Both the position numbers and the translations under genes were made by a program. DNA of 64,000 nucleotides, taken from NCBI GenBank assembly GCA_947629705.1, contig CANREN010000001.1:1-64000 (forward strand), written 5' to 3'. Positions 21,015-30,603 of the stretch are shown one piece after another (the first letter of the stretch is position 1; each line of letters opens with the position of its first letter). Source of the DNA: an uncultured Alistipes sp. (GTDB lineage: Bacteria > Bacteroidota > Bacteroidia > Bacteroidales > Rikenellaceae). The notes under the pieces are model-generated. The model was not told the origin of the DNA and searched no databases. It saw only the letters and a list, made by a program, of their open reading frames with translations.

Positions 21015-21574
21015 ATCATCCGGTTTTGGGCGAAATCGTGTGCGTGCAGTCGGCGCGGGCCCGGCGCATCTCGATCAGCGTGCGCAAGGGCGGTGCGGTG
21101 CGGTTGGTTTATCCGCGCCGTGTTTCGCAACGGGAGGCATGGGCCTTTTTGGAGAGCAAGGTTGCGTGGGTCGAACGGGCCCGGCAGCGGCTCGCGGCCC
21201 GTACGCCTGTCGAACCTCTGTTGCCGCCGGCCGAGGCGAAAGAGCGGATCGAGGAGCTGCGCCGTGCGGCGAAAGCCGATCTGCCCCTCCGTCTCGAACG
21301 GCTTTCGCAGCAGACGGGCCTGCAATATGCCGGTCTGACGATTCGGGCCGCACGGACGAAGTGGGGCTGCTGCACCTGTCGGAATACGCTCTCGTTGAGC
21401 CTTTTTCTGATGCTTTTGCCCGAACGTCTGCGCGATTTCGTCCTCTTGCACGAACTTTGTCATACGGTTCATCACAACCATTCACCCCGATTCCATGCCC
21501 TGCTCGACCGACTGACCGGCGGCCGTGAAAAAGAGCTCCGTCGGGAGTTGCACAGTTATTCGATTCGAGGATAA
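21011..21574 (+). CDS. YgjP-like (SprT/M48-related) metallopeptidase-domain protein
   Basis: LLHELCHTVHHNHSPRFHALL (HExxH plus a third ligand); ATGA overlap with the upstream gene. Confidence 0.85.
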   Translation: MNHPVLGEIVCVQSARARRISISVRKGGAVRLVYPRRVSQREAWAFLESKVAWVERARQRLAARTPVEPLLPPAEAKERIEELRRAAKADLPLRLERLSQQTGLQYAGLTIRAARTKWGCCTCRNTLSLSLFLMLLPERLRDFVLLHELCHTVHHNHSPRFHALLDRLTGGREKELRRELHSYSIRG

Positions 21575-21660
21575 AAAATGGAAAAATTATTGGAATTTAG
21601 CCGGTTTATTCGTATCTTCGTTGCAATAACGACCGAAAAACCACAAAACCCATCCATACC

Positions 21661-22812
21661 ATGAAACAACAAGTCTGCAAAAAATTCGAGGAACTCTACG
21701 GCGCGGGCGCCGAGTTGTTCACTTCTCCGGGCCGCATCAACCTCATCGGCGAGCATACCGATTACAATGGCGGCTTCGTCTTTCCGGGCGCCGTCGACAA
21801 GGGGATCGTGGCTGCGATCCGGCTCAACGGCACCGATCGGGTGAATGCCTATGCGCTCGACCTCGGTGAACAAACCTCGTTCGGTCTGAACGAAGAGGAC
21901 AAACCCGGCGAAAGTTGGGCCTGCTACATTTTCGGCGTATGCCGCGAAATGCAGAAACGGGGCGGCAGGATCGGCGGATTCGACACCGTCTTCTCCGGCG
22001 ACGTTCCCCTCGGAGCCGGCATGTCGTCGTCCGCAGCATTAGAATCGACCTATGCCTATGCGTTGAACGAGCTTTTCCATTGCAATATCGACAAATTCGA
22101 GCTGGCGAAGATCGGTCAGTCTACCGAACACAACTACTGCGGGGTGAATTGCGGCATCATGGATCAATTCGCTTCGGTCTTCGGCAAGGCGGGCTGTCTG
22201 ATGCGGTTGGACTGCCGGTCGTTGGAGTATGTCTACTTCCCGTTCGATCCCGAAGCGCACGGGTACAAACTTTTGTTAGTCGATTCGCGGGTGAAACATG
22301 AGCTGGTTGATTCGCCCTACAACAAACGCCGTCAGTCGTGCGAGCGGGTCGTTGCGGCGATGCAGCAAAAGCATCCGCACGTACAGTTCCTGCGCGATGC
22401 AGACCTGACGATGCTCGAAGAGGTCGCCCCCGAGCTGTCGCAGGAGGATTACAAACGGGCCCGCTTCGTTATCGGCGAGGTGCGTCGCGTATTGGATGTT
22501 TGCGATGCGCTGGAGCGGAACGATTACGAGACGGTCGGCAGGAAGATGTACGAGACGCATTGGGGCCTGTCGAAGGATTACGAAGTGTCGTGCGTCGAAT
22601 TGGATTTCCTCGCCGAGGTCGCGAAAGCGTGCGGCGTTACGGGTTCGCGCATTATGGGCGGCGGATTCGGCGGTTGCACCATCAATTTGGTGAAAAAGGC
22701 GCTGTACGATGAGTTCGTCGCTACGGTCAAGGAGAAGTTCAGCGCCGAATACGGCCACGAACCGAAAATCTACGACGTGGTCATTTCGGACGGTTCCAGA
22801 CGATTGGAATAG
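21661..22812 (+). CDS. galK: Galactokinase
   Basis: SPGRINLIGEHTDYNGGFVFPGAVDKGI...GDVPLGAGMSSSAALE...RIMGGGFGGCTINLV. Confidence 0.97.
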   Translation: MKQQVCKKFEELYGAGAELFTSPGRINLIGEHTDYNGGFVFPGAVDKGIVAAIRLNGTDRVNAYALDLGEQTSFGLNEEDKPGESWACYIFGVCREMQKRGGRIGGFDTVFSGDVPLGAGMSSSAALESTYAYALNELFHCNIDKFELAKIGQSTEHNYCGVNCGIMDQFASVFGKAGCLMRLDCRSLEYVYFPFDPEAHGYKLLLVDSRVKHELVDSPYNKRRQSCERVVAAMQQKHPHVQFLRDADLTMLEEVAPELSQEDYKRARFVIGEVRRVLDVCDALERNDYETVGRKMYETHWGLSKDYEVSCVELDFLAEVAKACGVTGSRIMGGGFGGCTINLVKKALYDEFVATVKEKFSAEYGHEPKIYDVVISDGSRRLE

Positions 22813-22838
22813 GTCGGACGAAATTCGTTGAATACCGC

Positions 22839-22873
22839 GAGCGGGATGGCTTTCTGTTGCAGCCGTCCCGCTC
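22839..22873 (+). terminator. Intrinsic terminator downstream of galK
   Basis: GAGCGGGATGGCT-ttctgttgc-AGCCGTCCCGCTC then gattta. Confidence 0.75.
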
Positions 22874-22931
22874 GATTTATAGGGAGGTTCGTAAATAAAC
22901 CGCCGAACTCCGATTCGGCCGAAAGCCGTAT

Positions 22932-23465
22932 TCAGCTGCCTTCTAAAATCTTCTGGAACAGCATCTCGTCGGTGTAGCCGTCGGGCGTCCAGAGCCAATC
23001 GCGTTTGACTCCGATTTCGATGAATCCGGCATCTCTGAACAAAGCGAGACTGGCATTGTTCGTCGCTCCTACATTGCACCATAACTGATGCAGCCGCAAC
23101 ACTTCGCGGCCGTAGCGGCAAACCGTCGATACGGCATCCTTGGCATATCCTTTGCCTCGGGCGTCCGCCGGATAGATCAAAAGACCGATTCCGGCGCGTC
23201 CGTTCAGCGGGTCGAACTCGAACAGATCGAGGGATCCGACAACCAGCCCCTCCGCAAGAGTTTCGATCATCAACCGTTGTTGGCGGGTCTGGAAGAGGTC
23301 GAACCGCTGCTCCTCGATGAATCGTTCCAGCGTATGCCGTGAAAAAGGAGCGGTCGTGCCGCTTACGCGCCAAATCGACGGATCGTTTTCCCATCGGTAC
23401 ATCGGGTCGATGTCCTCCGGCTCGACGGCCCGCAATCGGATGAGTTTGCCTTCGATCGGTGTCAA
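22932..23465 (-). CDS. GNAT-family N-acetyltransferase
   Basis: IRLRAVEPEDIDPMYRWENDPSIWRVSG...GIGLLIYPADARGKGYAKDAVSTVCRYGREVLRLHQLWCNVGATNNASLALFRDAGF. Confidence 0.92.
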   Translation of the reverse strand: MTPIEGKLIRLRAVEPEDIDPMYRWENDPSIWRVSGTTAPFSRHTLERFIEEQRFDLFQTRQQRLMIETLAEGLVVGSLDLFEFDPLNGRAGIGLLIYPADARGKGYAKDAVSTVCRYGREVLRLHQLWCNVGATNNASLALFRDAGFIEIGVKRDWLWTPDGYTDEMLFQKILEGS

Positions 23466-24691
23466 AGTCCGATGATTTTGTTACGGATCAGCATCGCCAC
23501 GCCCCAGGCATTGGCGTTTTCCGACATCTTCGAAACGCGGAATTTCGTATCCTTGTAGACGAGATTCAGCGAATATTTGTTGGTCGCCGATTTCAGCGGC
23601 AGCATCAGATAGTCTCCTGCCGCCGCCAAGTTGCCGCCGACGATGACCGTCTCCGGATTGAACGTATTGATGAGGAAGGCGACGGCCTTGCCGACCTTCT
23701 CGCCGGCTTCCTCGATCAATTCGATGGAAAGATTGTCGTCGTTTTTCGCAGCGGCGATGATTTCATCAATATGGATGGGCTTCTTTTGTTCGTATTGTTC
23801 GCGCAGGATGGTGTTGACCCCCTTTTCGATCAGATGACGCATCTTGTCCTCGATGGCGATACCCGAAACTTCGGTCTCCAAACAGCCTTTCTTGCCGCAC
23901 GAACAGATGATTTCGTTGTCGAAGAACGGAATGTGGCCGAATTCACCGGCGAAACCGCTTTTGCCGTAATAGAGTTGTCCGTCGACGATGATTCCGATGG
24001 CCACGCCCCGACCCATGTGCAGGTAGAGCACGTTGCTTTCGTCTTTCGATTTGCCGCAGGTGTATTCGGCATAGCAGCGGGCGCGGGTGTCGTTTTCGAG
24101 CAGTACGCGGATGCCGACCCGTTCTTCGAGGATGTCGCGCAGCGATTGTTCGCTCGATGTGAAGTATTTGTAGCTGCGGCCCGTGTCCGGATTGACGCGG
24201 CCCGTCATGCAGACGCCCAACCCGAGTATTTTGCCGCGGTCGATGCCGCAGTTGGCGATGAACCGTTCGATATTCGTGCAGATATGTTCCATGCACTGCG
24301 GCCGGTCGAGCAGTTCGAACGTGTTGTCGGTCTCCTCTTTGATGATGTTGTTTTGCAGGTCGGTGATCAAAAAGGTCATGTTGTCGCGGCCGACGTTTAC
24401 GCCTGCGAAATAGATCGCCGAGTTGGCCAATCCGAAGACGTTGGGGCGGCGTCCGCCCGGCGTCTCCACTTTCCCGAGATCGCACACGATATTCTCCTCC
24501 ACCAATTCCTGTACCAATTTGGTGATGGTCGGTACGCTGATATGCAGCTGCTTGGTCAGTTCCGAGAAGGTGCATTCGCCGTTGACGGCCATGTGGGCGA
24601 TAATGTTGCGTTTGATGATGTTGTTTTTATGGGAGATTCCCTTCAAGGCATCTTCTTCGTGGTTATTGAAAAACTCGGTCAGTGAGGTCAT
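23462..24691 (-). CDS. ROK-family transcriptional regulator/sugar kinase-like protein
   Basis: N-terminal wHTH (ECTFSELTKQLHISVPTITKLVQELVEENIV), then ROK domain with CSCGKKGCLETEVSG. Confidence 0.92.
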   Translation of the reverse strand: MTSLTEFFNNHEEDALKGISHKNNIIKRNIIAHMAVNGECTFSELTKQLHISVPTITKLVQELVEENIVCDLGKVETPGGRRPNVFGLANSAIYFAGVNVGRDNMTFLITDLQNNIIKEETDNTFELLDRPQCMEHICTNIERFIANCGIDRGKILGLGVCMTGRVNPDTGRSYKYFTSSEQSLRDILEERVGIRVLLENDTRARCYAEYTCGKSKDESNVLYLHMGRGVAIGIIVDGQLYYGKSGFAGEFGHIPFFDNEIICSCGKKGCLETEVSGIAIEDKMRHLIEKGVNTILREQYEQKKPIHIDEIIAAAKNDDNLSIELIEEAGEKVGKAVAFLINTFNPETVIVGGNLAAAGDYLMLPLKSATNKYSLNLVYKDTKFRVSKMSENANAWGVAMLIRNKIIGL

Positions 24692-24821
24692 CTTTCGTTT
24701 TGCATTTTCGAATTACTGCGCAAAATTAATAAATATATTTAATAACGCAAACTTCGATCGATAAAAAAGGATATTATTATAGAGGTACGAATACGAATCC
24801 GTTTTAGGCTTGCAAAAAAAT

Positions 24822-24853
24822 ACGGGCCGCATCCTGCGCGAGGTGCGGCCCGT
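24822..24853 (-). terminator. Intrinsic terminator downstream of fabD
   Basis: ACGGGCCGCA-tcctgcgcgagg-TGCGGCCCGT with a T-rich tail on the minus strand. Confidence 0.8.
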
Positions 24854-24877
24854 TCGATCGGACGAAGGCGGTGCGGT

Positions 24878-25759
24878 TTACAAGGTCGATTTCGATTCGA
24901 CGTCGGCTTCGGCATCCACCTTTTTAATCAATCCCTGAAGCACCGTGCCCGGGCCGAGCTCGGAGAACACGGCGATACCGTCGGCGAGCATGTTGCGCAC
25001 AATGTAGGTCCAGCGCACCGGAGCCGTCAGCTGGGCGATCAGATTGGCCTTGATCGCTGCGGGATCGGTATAGGGTTTTGCATCCGCATTCTGGTAGATG
25101 GGGCAGATCGGGGTTTGGAACGGTGCATCATCGATGGCTTTCTCCAACTCCTGTTTTGCCGGCTCCATCAGCGGCGAGTGGAATGCGCCGCCGACCGGCA
25201 GACGCAATGCACGGCGGGCGCCGGCGGCTTTGGCTTTTTCACAGGCGGCATCGACGGCATCGACGGCACCCGAAATCACGAGCTGTCCCGGGCAGTTGTA
25301 GTTGGCTGCGACGACGACGCCTTCGGTCGATGCGCAAATCTCCTCGACCGTTTGGTCGTCTAATCCGAGAATGGCTGCCATCGTTCCAGGATGGGCTTCG
25401 CAGGCGTCCTGCATGGCCTGGGCACGTTTCGATACGAGTTTCAGACCGTCTTCGAACGAGAGGGCACCGGCAACGACCAATGCCGAAAATTCACCCAACG
25501 AGTGTCCGGCGACGGCATCGGGCTTTACGCCGAGCGCCTTGGCCATGATGACCGAGTGGAGGAATACGGCGGGTTGCGTAACTTTGGTCTGCTTCAACTC
25601 GTCGGGCGTACCGGCGAACATAATGTCCGTGATGCGGAATCCGAGAATCTCGTTGGCCTGTTCGAAAAGCTCTTTGGCGGCAGGCAGGTGGTCGTAGAGG
25701 TCTTTGCCCATCCCGACGGCTTGGGCGCCCTGACCCGGGAAAACGTATGCGTGTTTCAT
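24878..25759 (-). CDS. fabD: Malonyl-CoA:ACP transacylase
   Basis: MKHAYVFPGQGAQAVGMGKDLYD...VAGHSLGEFSALVVAGALSFEDGLKLVSKRAQAMQ...LPVGGAFHSPLMEPA. Confidence 0.96.
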   Translation of the reverse strand: MKHAYVFPGQGAQAVGMGKDLYDHLPAAKELFEQANEILGFRITDIMFAGTPDELKQTKVTQPAVFLHSVIMAKALGVKPDAVAGHSLGEFSALVVAGALSFEDGLKLVSKRAQAMQDACEAHPGTMAAILGLDDQTVEEICASTEGVVVAANYNCPGQLVISGAVDAVDAACEKAKAAGARRALRLPVGGAFHSPLMEPAKQELEKAIDDAPFQTPICPIYQNADAKPYTDPAAIKANLIAQLTAPVRWTYIVRNMLADGIAVFSELGPGTVLQGLIKKVDAEADVESKSTL

Positions 25760-25825
25760 CTTCGACTGCATTTTTTTGGTTTGCGCTGCAAAGATACGAA
25801 TTTATTTTTATTCCGTAACTTCGCA

Positions 25826-26000
25826 TTGCAATGGTTCGCAAAGGAGGTCCGCGTCCGGCGCGATTGAATGGGAATGCCGTGTGAATCGGCAGCAGTTCCC
25901 GCTGCTGTAAGTCCCTGCGTGTTCCGCAACACTCTATGAGCCACTGGTCTATGACCGGGAAGGCGTTGCGGACGGGACAAGCCAGAAGACCTGCCTTGCA
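25826..26000 (+). promoter_or_regulatory. Cobalamin (AdoCbl) riboswitch aptamer
   Basis: Conserved blocks in order: GGGAATGCCGTGTGAATCGGCAGCAGTTCCCGCTGCTGTAAGTCCC, GAGCCACTGG, ACCGGGAAGGCG, and B12-box GCCAGAAGACCTGCC; P1 ends TTGCA(A)/TTGCA close the structure. Confidence 0.93.
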
Positions 26001-26027
26001 TCTTCCAATTCCGGAAGAATCTTTTTT
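26001..26027 (+). terminator. Putative expression-platform terminator of the cobalamin riboswitch
   Basis: TCTTCC-aattcc-GGAAGA then atcTTTTTT, immediately 3' of P1. Confidence 0.6.
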
Positions 26028-26214
26028 CGAGGCCTCTGCGGAGAACGGAGCATCGGTCGAGTTTTTTTCAGTACGATTGTCTGAAGAAGATTATCCGTAT
26101 AGGGCGAATGCTCCAGCCGCCGAAGAACGATTCGATTCCGGAAAGGAACCCACCTTTTGCAGAATCATTCGGGCTGTCGGTGCCATAAGGAGATTAGTTG
26201 TTCGCAGTCCGAAA

Positions 26215-26253
26215 AAAGCCCCCGAAAACCTGCCTGTTTTCGAGGGCTTTTAT
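26215..26253. terminator. Bidirectional-looking intrinsic terminator
   Basis: AAAAGCCCCCGAAAAC-ctgcct-GTTTTCGAGGGCTTTT. Confidence 0.85.
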
Positions 26254-26287
26254 TAACTGGGTCGTGGTTCTATTAAAACAATACCGA

Positions 26288-26875
26288 TTAGGGCAGCCAT
26301 TCGACAATGCCTTCGGCCGGATGCGCCGCCCGCCAAGCCTCGAACTCCTCCCAGGTGCGTATGCCGTCCCGTATGACCGCTTGATAATATTCGATTCCCA
26401 TGATTTTCAGCTCGTCGGGCGTCTCGAATTTCAGCCGCAGGATGGCTTCGCGCCGTTCGTCGGTCAACGCCGCGGCGATGCGGTCGGCCACCTGCTCGAA
26501 ATAGCCGTCGTATCGCGATCCGCGAAGGATGTGGATCAAGTCGATTTGCCACAATTCGTTATCCTCGTCCCGATACCATGCGTGCCATTCGACGCAGGCT
26601 TCGTCGGTGTCGAGCGAATTGCCGAACGCGATCCGTTCGATTCCCGGGCAGGAGGCGAGCCGCCCCATGACTTCGAAATCCGACCGGATGTCGATGCGGT
26701 CGGAATAGATATGGAAGTCCAGATCCCGATGCTTGGCCAACAGCCCCATGCGCAGGGAACCGACCTGCCGGACTTCGGCGCCGATGCTTTGCCAAAGGCG
26801 TTGCAAGTCGAGTGCGGCGATAATTTGGTGGGCGCGGCGGGTGTTTTCCGCCGCGCGTTCCGCACAGGCGCCCAT
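26288..26875 (-). CDS. Nucleotidyltransferase-fold protein, uncharacterised
   Basis: GSLRMGLLAKHRDLDFHIYS fits the minimal hG[GS]..DhDh NTase signature, with a later acidic candidate in LWQIDLIHIL; length ~195 aa. Confidence 0.6.
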   Translation of the reverse strand: MGACAERAAENTRRAHQIIAALDLQRLWQSIGAEVRQVGSLRMGLLAKHRDLDFHIYSDRIDIRSDFEVMGRLASCPGIERIAFGNSLDTDEACVEWHAWYRDEDNELWQIDLIHILRGSRYDGYFEQVADRIAAALTDERREAILRLKFETPDELKIMGIEYYQAVIRDGIRTWEEFEAWRAAHPAEGIVEWLP

Positions 26876-26879
26876 CGGA

Positions 26880-28274
26880 TCAATAGCCTAAAATGCGCAG
26901 CATCGACCGGTAGGACTGCTCCTTGGCGAACAGCCGCGTGTAATACTCGTTGTCCGACTTGTCGCGGTCGATGACGATATGCTTCGGTGCCGGAATCAGG
27001 CAGTGCTGGATGCCGCCGAATCCGCCGATCGATTCCTGATAGGCTCCCGTATGGAACAAACCGATGTATTGCGTGTTGCCTTTTTCGAGTTTGGGCAGGA
27101 AGATGGCGTTGGTGTGGCACTCCGCATTGTAGAAATCTTCGCTGTCGCACGTGAGCCCCCCGAGGAACACCCGCTGGTACTCCTTGTCCCAGTTGTTGAT
27201 GGCCAGCATAATGTAGCGCTGGTTGATGCCCCACGTATCGGGCAGGGTAGTGATGAACGACGAGTCGATCATGTACCAGTTCTCGCGATCGTTCTGCTGC
27301 TTCTGGTTCACGATGGAGTAGAGCGCCGCACCGCTTTCGCCCACGGTGAAGGAGCCGAACTCCGTGAAGATATTGGGCTCTTCGATGCCGTTTCGCTGGC
27401 AAATGTTTTTGATCTGGGCGACGATCTCTTCGGTCAAGTATTCGTAGTCGTATTCGAAATTGAGCGAGTTCTTTATGGGGAATCCTCCGCCGATATTGAG
27501 GCTGTCCAACTCCGGACAGATCTGTTTCAATTCGCAGTAGACGTTCATGCACTTCGACAATTCGTTCCAGTAGTAGGCCGTGTCCTTGATGCCCGTATTG
27601 ATGAAGAAGTGCAGCATCTTGAGCTGGAATTTCTTGCTGTTTTTCAGCTTGTCCTTGTAGAAATCGACGATATCGTTGTAGCGGATGCCGAGCCGCGAGG
27701 TGTAGAAATCGAATTTGGGCTCCTCCTCGCAGGCGATGCGGATGCCCACCTTGCAATTTTTCGTGAAGGCGTCTTCGAAGAGATCGAGCTCCTCTTTGTT
27801 GTCGAGCACCGGAATGGTGTTGATGAAGCCGTCGTTGACCAACTGGGCAATGTTCTCGACATACTGCGGACGTTTGAATCCGTTGCAGACAATGTAGCGG
27901 TCTTTGTCGATGATGCCGCCGTCGTAGAGCGCATTGATGATATGGATGTCGTAGGCCGACGAGGTCTCTAAATGGATGTCGTTTTTCATCGCCTCCTCCA
28001 GCACGAACGAGAAGTGGCTCGATTTGGTGCAGTAACAGTAGTTGTACGAACCCTTGTAGTCGACCTTCGCCATCGCTACGTTGAACATGCGTTTCGCCCG
28101 ATTGATCTGCGACGAGATTTTGGGCAGATAGGTGATCTTGAGCGGAGTGCCGTATTGTTTGATCAACTCCATCAACGGAATGTCATGGAATTGCAGCTCG
28201 TTGTCTTCGACTGCAAACTCGTCCTGCGGGAAGTCGAACGATTGTTCGATGAGGTCGATGTACTTGTCCTTCAT
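26880..28274 (-). CDS. speA: Arginine decarboxylase (fold-III PLP, alanine racemase-like)
   Basis: YGTPLKITYLPKISSQINRAKRMFNVAMAKVDYKGSYNYCYCTKSSHFSFVLEEAMKNDIHLETSSAYDI...LNIGGGFPIKNS...FTEFGSFTVGESGAALY; matches the Bacteroidetes SpeA type. Confidence 0.85.
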   Translation of the reverse strand: MKDKYIDLIEQSFDFPQDEFAVEDNELQFHDIPLMELIKQYGTPLKITYLPKISSQINRAKRMFNVAMAKVDYKGSYNYCYCTKSSHFSFVLEEAMKNDIHLETSSAYDIHIINALYDGGIIDKDRYIVCNGFKRPQYVENIAQLVNDGFINTIPVLDNKEELDLFEDAFTKNCKVGIRIACEEEPKFDFYTSRLGIRYNDIVDFYKDKLKNSKKFQLKMLHFFINTGIKDTAYYWNELSKCMNVYCELKQICPELDSLNIGGGFPIKNSLNFEYDYEYLTEEIVAQIKNICQRNGIEEPNIFTEFGSFTVGESGAALYSIVNQKQQNDRENWYMIDSSFITTLPDTWGINQRYIMLAINNWDKEYQRVFLGGLTCDSEDFYNAECHTNAIFLPKLEKGNTQYIGLFHTGAYQESIGGFGGIQHCLIPAPKHIVIDRDKSDNEYYTRLFAKEQSYRSMLRILGY

Positions 28275-28499
28275 GGCTCGTTGTCGTTTTCATAAGGAAT
28301 CCGTCTCGGCTACATTGCAAATTTCGGGACAATGTAGCTCGATCGGATCGGGTTCGGGTTACGGGATGCAAAGTAAACGATTATTTTCCGGATTGCCGCC
28401 GCTTCCTCCGATTATTTTGAAAAAGCGGGCCGGATTTTGCTTTTTTCGGCGAAAAGCGGTAAATTTGAACCGTAAATCGAATAATACGAAAGTAGTGCG

Positions 28500-29339
28500 G
28501 TGGAGTTACAGACTGTTCTGACGAAATACTTGGAGACGCACAAACGGATCGTCGTTCCTCAATTAGGCGCCTTTCTCGTCAAGGAGCCCGGCAAGAGCAT
28601 TCTCTTTTCGGAGTTGGTGAAGCGCGACGATGGGGTTTTGCGCGGTTTGTTGATGGCCGACGGGCGAAGCGAAGTCGAGGCCGCCGGTGCGATCGACCGG
28701 TTCGTTTTCGAGGTGCGTCATGCGGTGGAGAGCGGAACGGAGTACCGTCTCGCCGATTTCGGCACGATGATGCCGGGACCCAACGGAACGATTCGCTTCA
28801 GCTATCGGCCGGTTGTTCGGCTCGATCGGCCCATTCGACCGGCCGAACCGGTTCCCGCTCCCTCCGTCGTTCGGCAAACCCCGCCGGTTCCGAATCCGGT
28901 CGGGCGACCGGCTCCCGAACCGGCTTCGACGCAGGAACCGGCGCCCCGAGCGGAGGAGCCCAGCGTGCAGCCGGAGGAGCCGGAATCCTCCTGCAAGTCG
29001 CATATCGATACGGCCCGCGTGGCGGAGACGGTGCGGAAGGCATTCAGCGACGAACCGGACGAGCCGGACGATGCGGATGCGCCGACGAAAAAGGCATCGA
29101 CGAAACGCCCCTGCCGTTCGTATGAATATGAAGCGGGCGAGGAGGCCGGCAAGGCTTATTCGGAGCGCAGACCGGCTCGCCGCAGGTTCGATCGGTTCCT
29201 GTTCGTGGCGATTCTGGCTGCCGTGATTGCGGTAGCGGCCATTGCGTTCGGTTTTTGGCGCGAAGCCCGCGAACGGCAGGCCGAAGAGACGCTGCAACAG
29301 ATGGAACAGATGGAACAAACCGATCCCCGACTTGAATAA
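28500..29339 (+). CDS. Bacterial HU-like (CCDC81-type) N-terminal domain protein with C-terminal TM helix; GTG start
   Basis: VELQTVLTKYLETHKRIVVPQLGAFLVKEPGKSILFSELVKRDDGVLRGLL...DFGTMM, a Pro/Glu-rich linker, then TM FDRFLFVAILAAVIAVAAIAFGFW. Confidence 0.65.
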   Translation: MELQTVLTKYLETHKRIVVPQLGAFLVKEPGKSILFSELVKRDDGVLRGLLMADGRSEVEAAGAIDRFVFEVRHAVESGTEYRLADFGTMMPGPNGTIRFSYRPVVRLDRPIRPAEPVPAPSVVRQTPPVPNPVGRPAPEPASTQEPAPRAEEPSVQPEEPESSCKSHIDTARVAETVRKAFSDEPDEPDDADAPTKKASTKRPCRSYEYEAGEEAGKAYSERRPARRRFDRFLFVAILAAVIAVAAIAFGFWREARERQAEETLQQMEQMEQTDPRLE

Positions 29340-30599
29340 TTGGACGAACAGAAGATGCAGATAACGCAAGAACAGATCAATTCGGTTAAACAGCGGTTCG
29401 GTATCATCGGTACGTCGGAACTGCTCGATCGGGCGCTCGAAGTCGCCTTGCGGGTGGCTCCGACCGATCTGACCGTGCTGGTTACGGGCGAGAGCGGTGT
29501 GGGCAAGGAGTTTTTCCCGCAGGTCGTCCATGCCTTTTCGGCCCGCAAACACAATAAATATATCGCCGTGAATTGTGCGGCCATTCCCGAGGGCACCATC
29601 GATTCGGAGCTTTTCGGACACGAGAAGGGCGCCTTTACCGGTGCCGTGGATGCCCGAAAGGGCTATTTCGAAGAGGCCGACGGCGGTACGATTTTTCTCG
29701 ACGAGGTGGCGGAACTCCCGCTTCCGACGCAGGCCCGGCTGCTGCGTGTGCTGCAAACCGGCGAATACATCCGGGTCGGATCGTCGAAGGTGCAAAAGAC
29801 CAACGTCCGGGTCGTGGCGGCCACCAATACCGACTTGCAGCAGGCGATTGCGACGGGCCGTTTCCGCGAGGATCTGTACTATCGCCTGGGGACGGTGCCG
29901 ATTGCGGTTCCGGCTCTGCGCGAGCGGCCCGGCGACATTCCGCTGCTGTTCCGCAAATTCGCCTCCGAGGTGGCGACGCAGTACCGGATGCCGGCGGTAA
30001 CGCTTGCCGACGGCGCCCGCGAAATGTTGATGGATTATTATTGGCGGGGCAATATCCGTCAGTTGAAGAACGTCGCCGAGCAGATTTCCGCCATCGAACA
30101 GGTGCGGGTCATAACGCCCGACGTGCTGGCCAAATACCTGCCTCGGCAGGAGGGCGGGGGTGCGATCGCAGCGGAGATGCCTCGTGCGGATGCGAATCCG
30201 TCGACGGAACGCGAATTGCTTTACAAGGTGCTGTTCGACATGCGTTCCGACATAAACGATTTGAAACGGATGATTTCGGAGCTGATGCAGGGGGCTTCGT
30301 GGGTGCATCGCGAGCCGCAGTACGACATCAAGGCGCTGCTGCCCACTACGGCCCAGAGTTCCATGCACGTCGTCGATCGCGGAGCGGCTTATGACAACGG
30401 GGCTCCGGTCGACACCGAGAGCGAAGATATTACCGACGAGCCGCCGCGCGAAAAGACCAAGGCCGATATGCAGCGCGAACAGATTCTTCGGGCGCTGCGT
30501 CATAACAACGGGCGTCGGCGCGAAGCTGCTGCCGAGCTGTTCATGTCCGAGCGGACGCTCTACCGCAAGATCAAGGAGCTCGGAATAGAGGAGGATTAA
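29340..30599 (+). CDS. Sigma-54-dependent transcriptional activator (AAA+ plus Fis-type HTH, no receiver domain)
   Basis: Walker [17 protein letters not shown] loop ([15 protein letters not shown]), [15 protein letters not shown]-terminal [23 protein letters not shown]. Confidence 0.93.
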   Translation: MDEQKMQITQEQINSVKQRFGIIGTSELLDRALEVALRVAPTDLTVLVTGESGVGKEFFPQVVHAFSARKHNKYIAVNCAAIPEGTIDSELFGHEKGAFTGAVDARKGYFEEADGGTIFLDEVAELPLPTQARLLRVLQTGEYIRVGSSKVQKTNVRVVAATNTDLQQAIATGRFREDLYYRLGTVPIAVPALRERPGDIPLLFRKFASEVATQYRMPAVTLADGAREMLMDYYWRGNIRQLKNVAEQISAIEQVRVITPDVLAKYLPRQEGGGAIAAEMPRADANPSTERELLYKVLFDMRSDINDLKRMISELMQGASWVHREPQYDIKALLPTTAQSSMHVVDRGAAYDNGAPVDTESEDITDEPPREKTKADMQREQILRALRHNNGRRREAAAELFMSERTLYRKIKELGIEED

Positions 30600-30603
30600 G
30601 CGT

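Noticed and set aside
23459-24685. 408-aa + strand ORF
   Set aside because: Complete mirror of the ROK regulator, which has clear motifs.
25936-26256. 106-aa + strand ORF after the cobalamin riboswitch
   Set aside because: Start codon lies inside the aptamer core and the protein has no recognisable features; more likely accidental.
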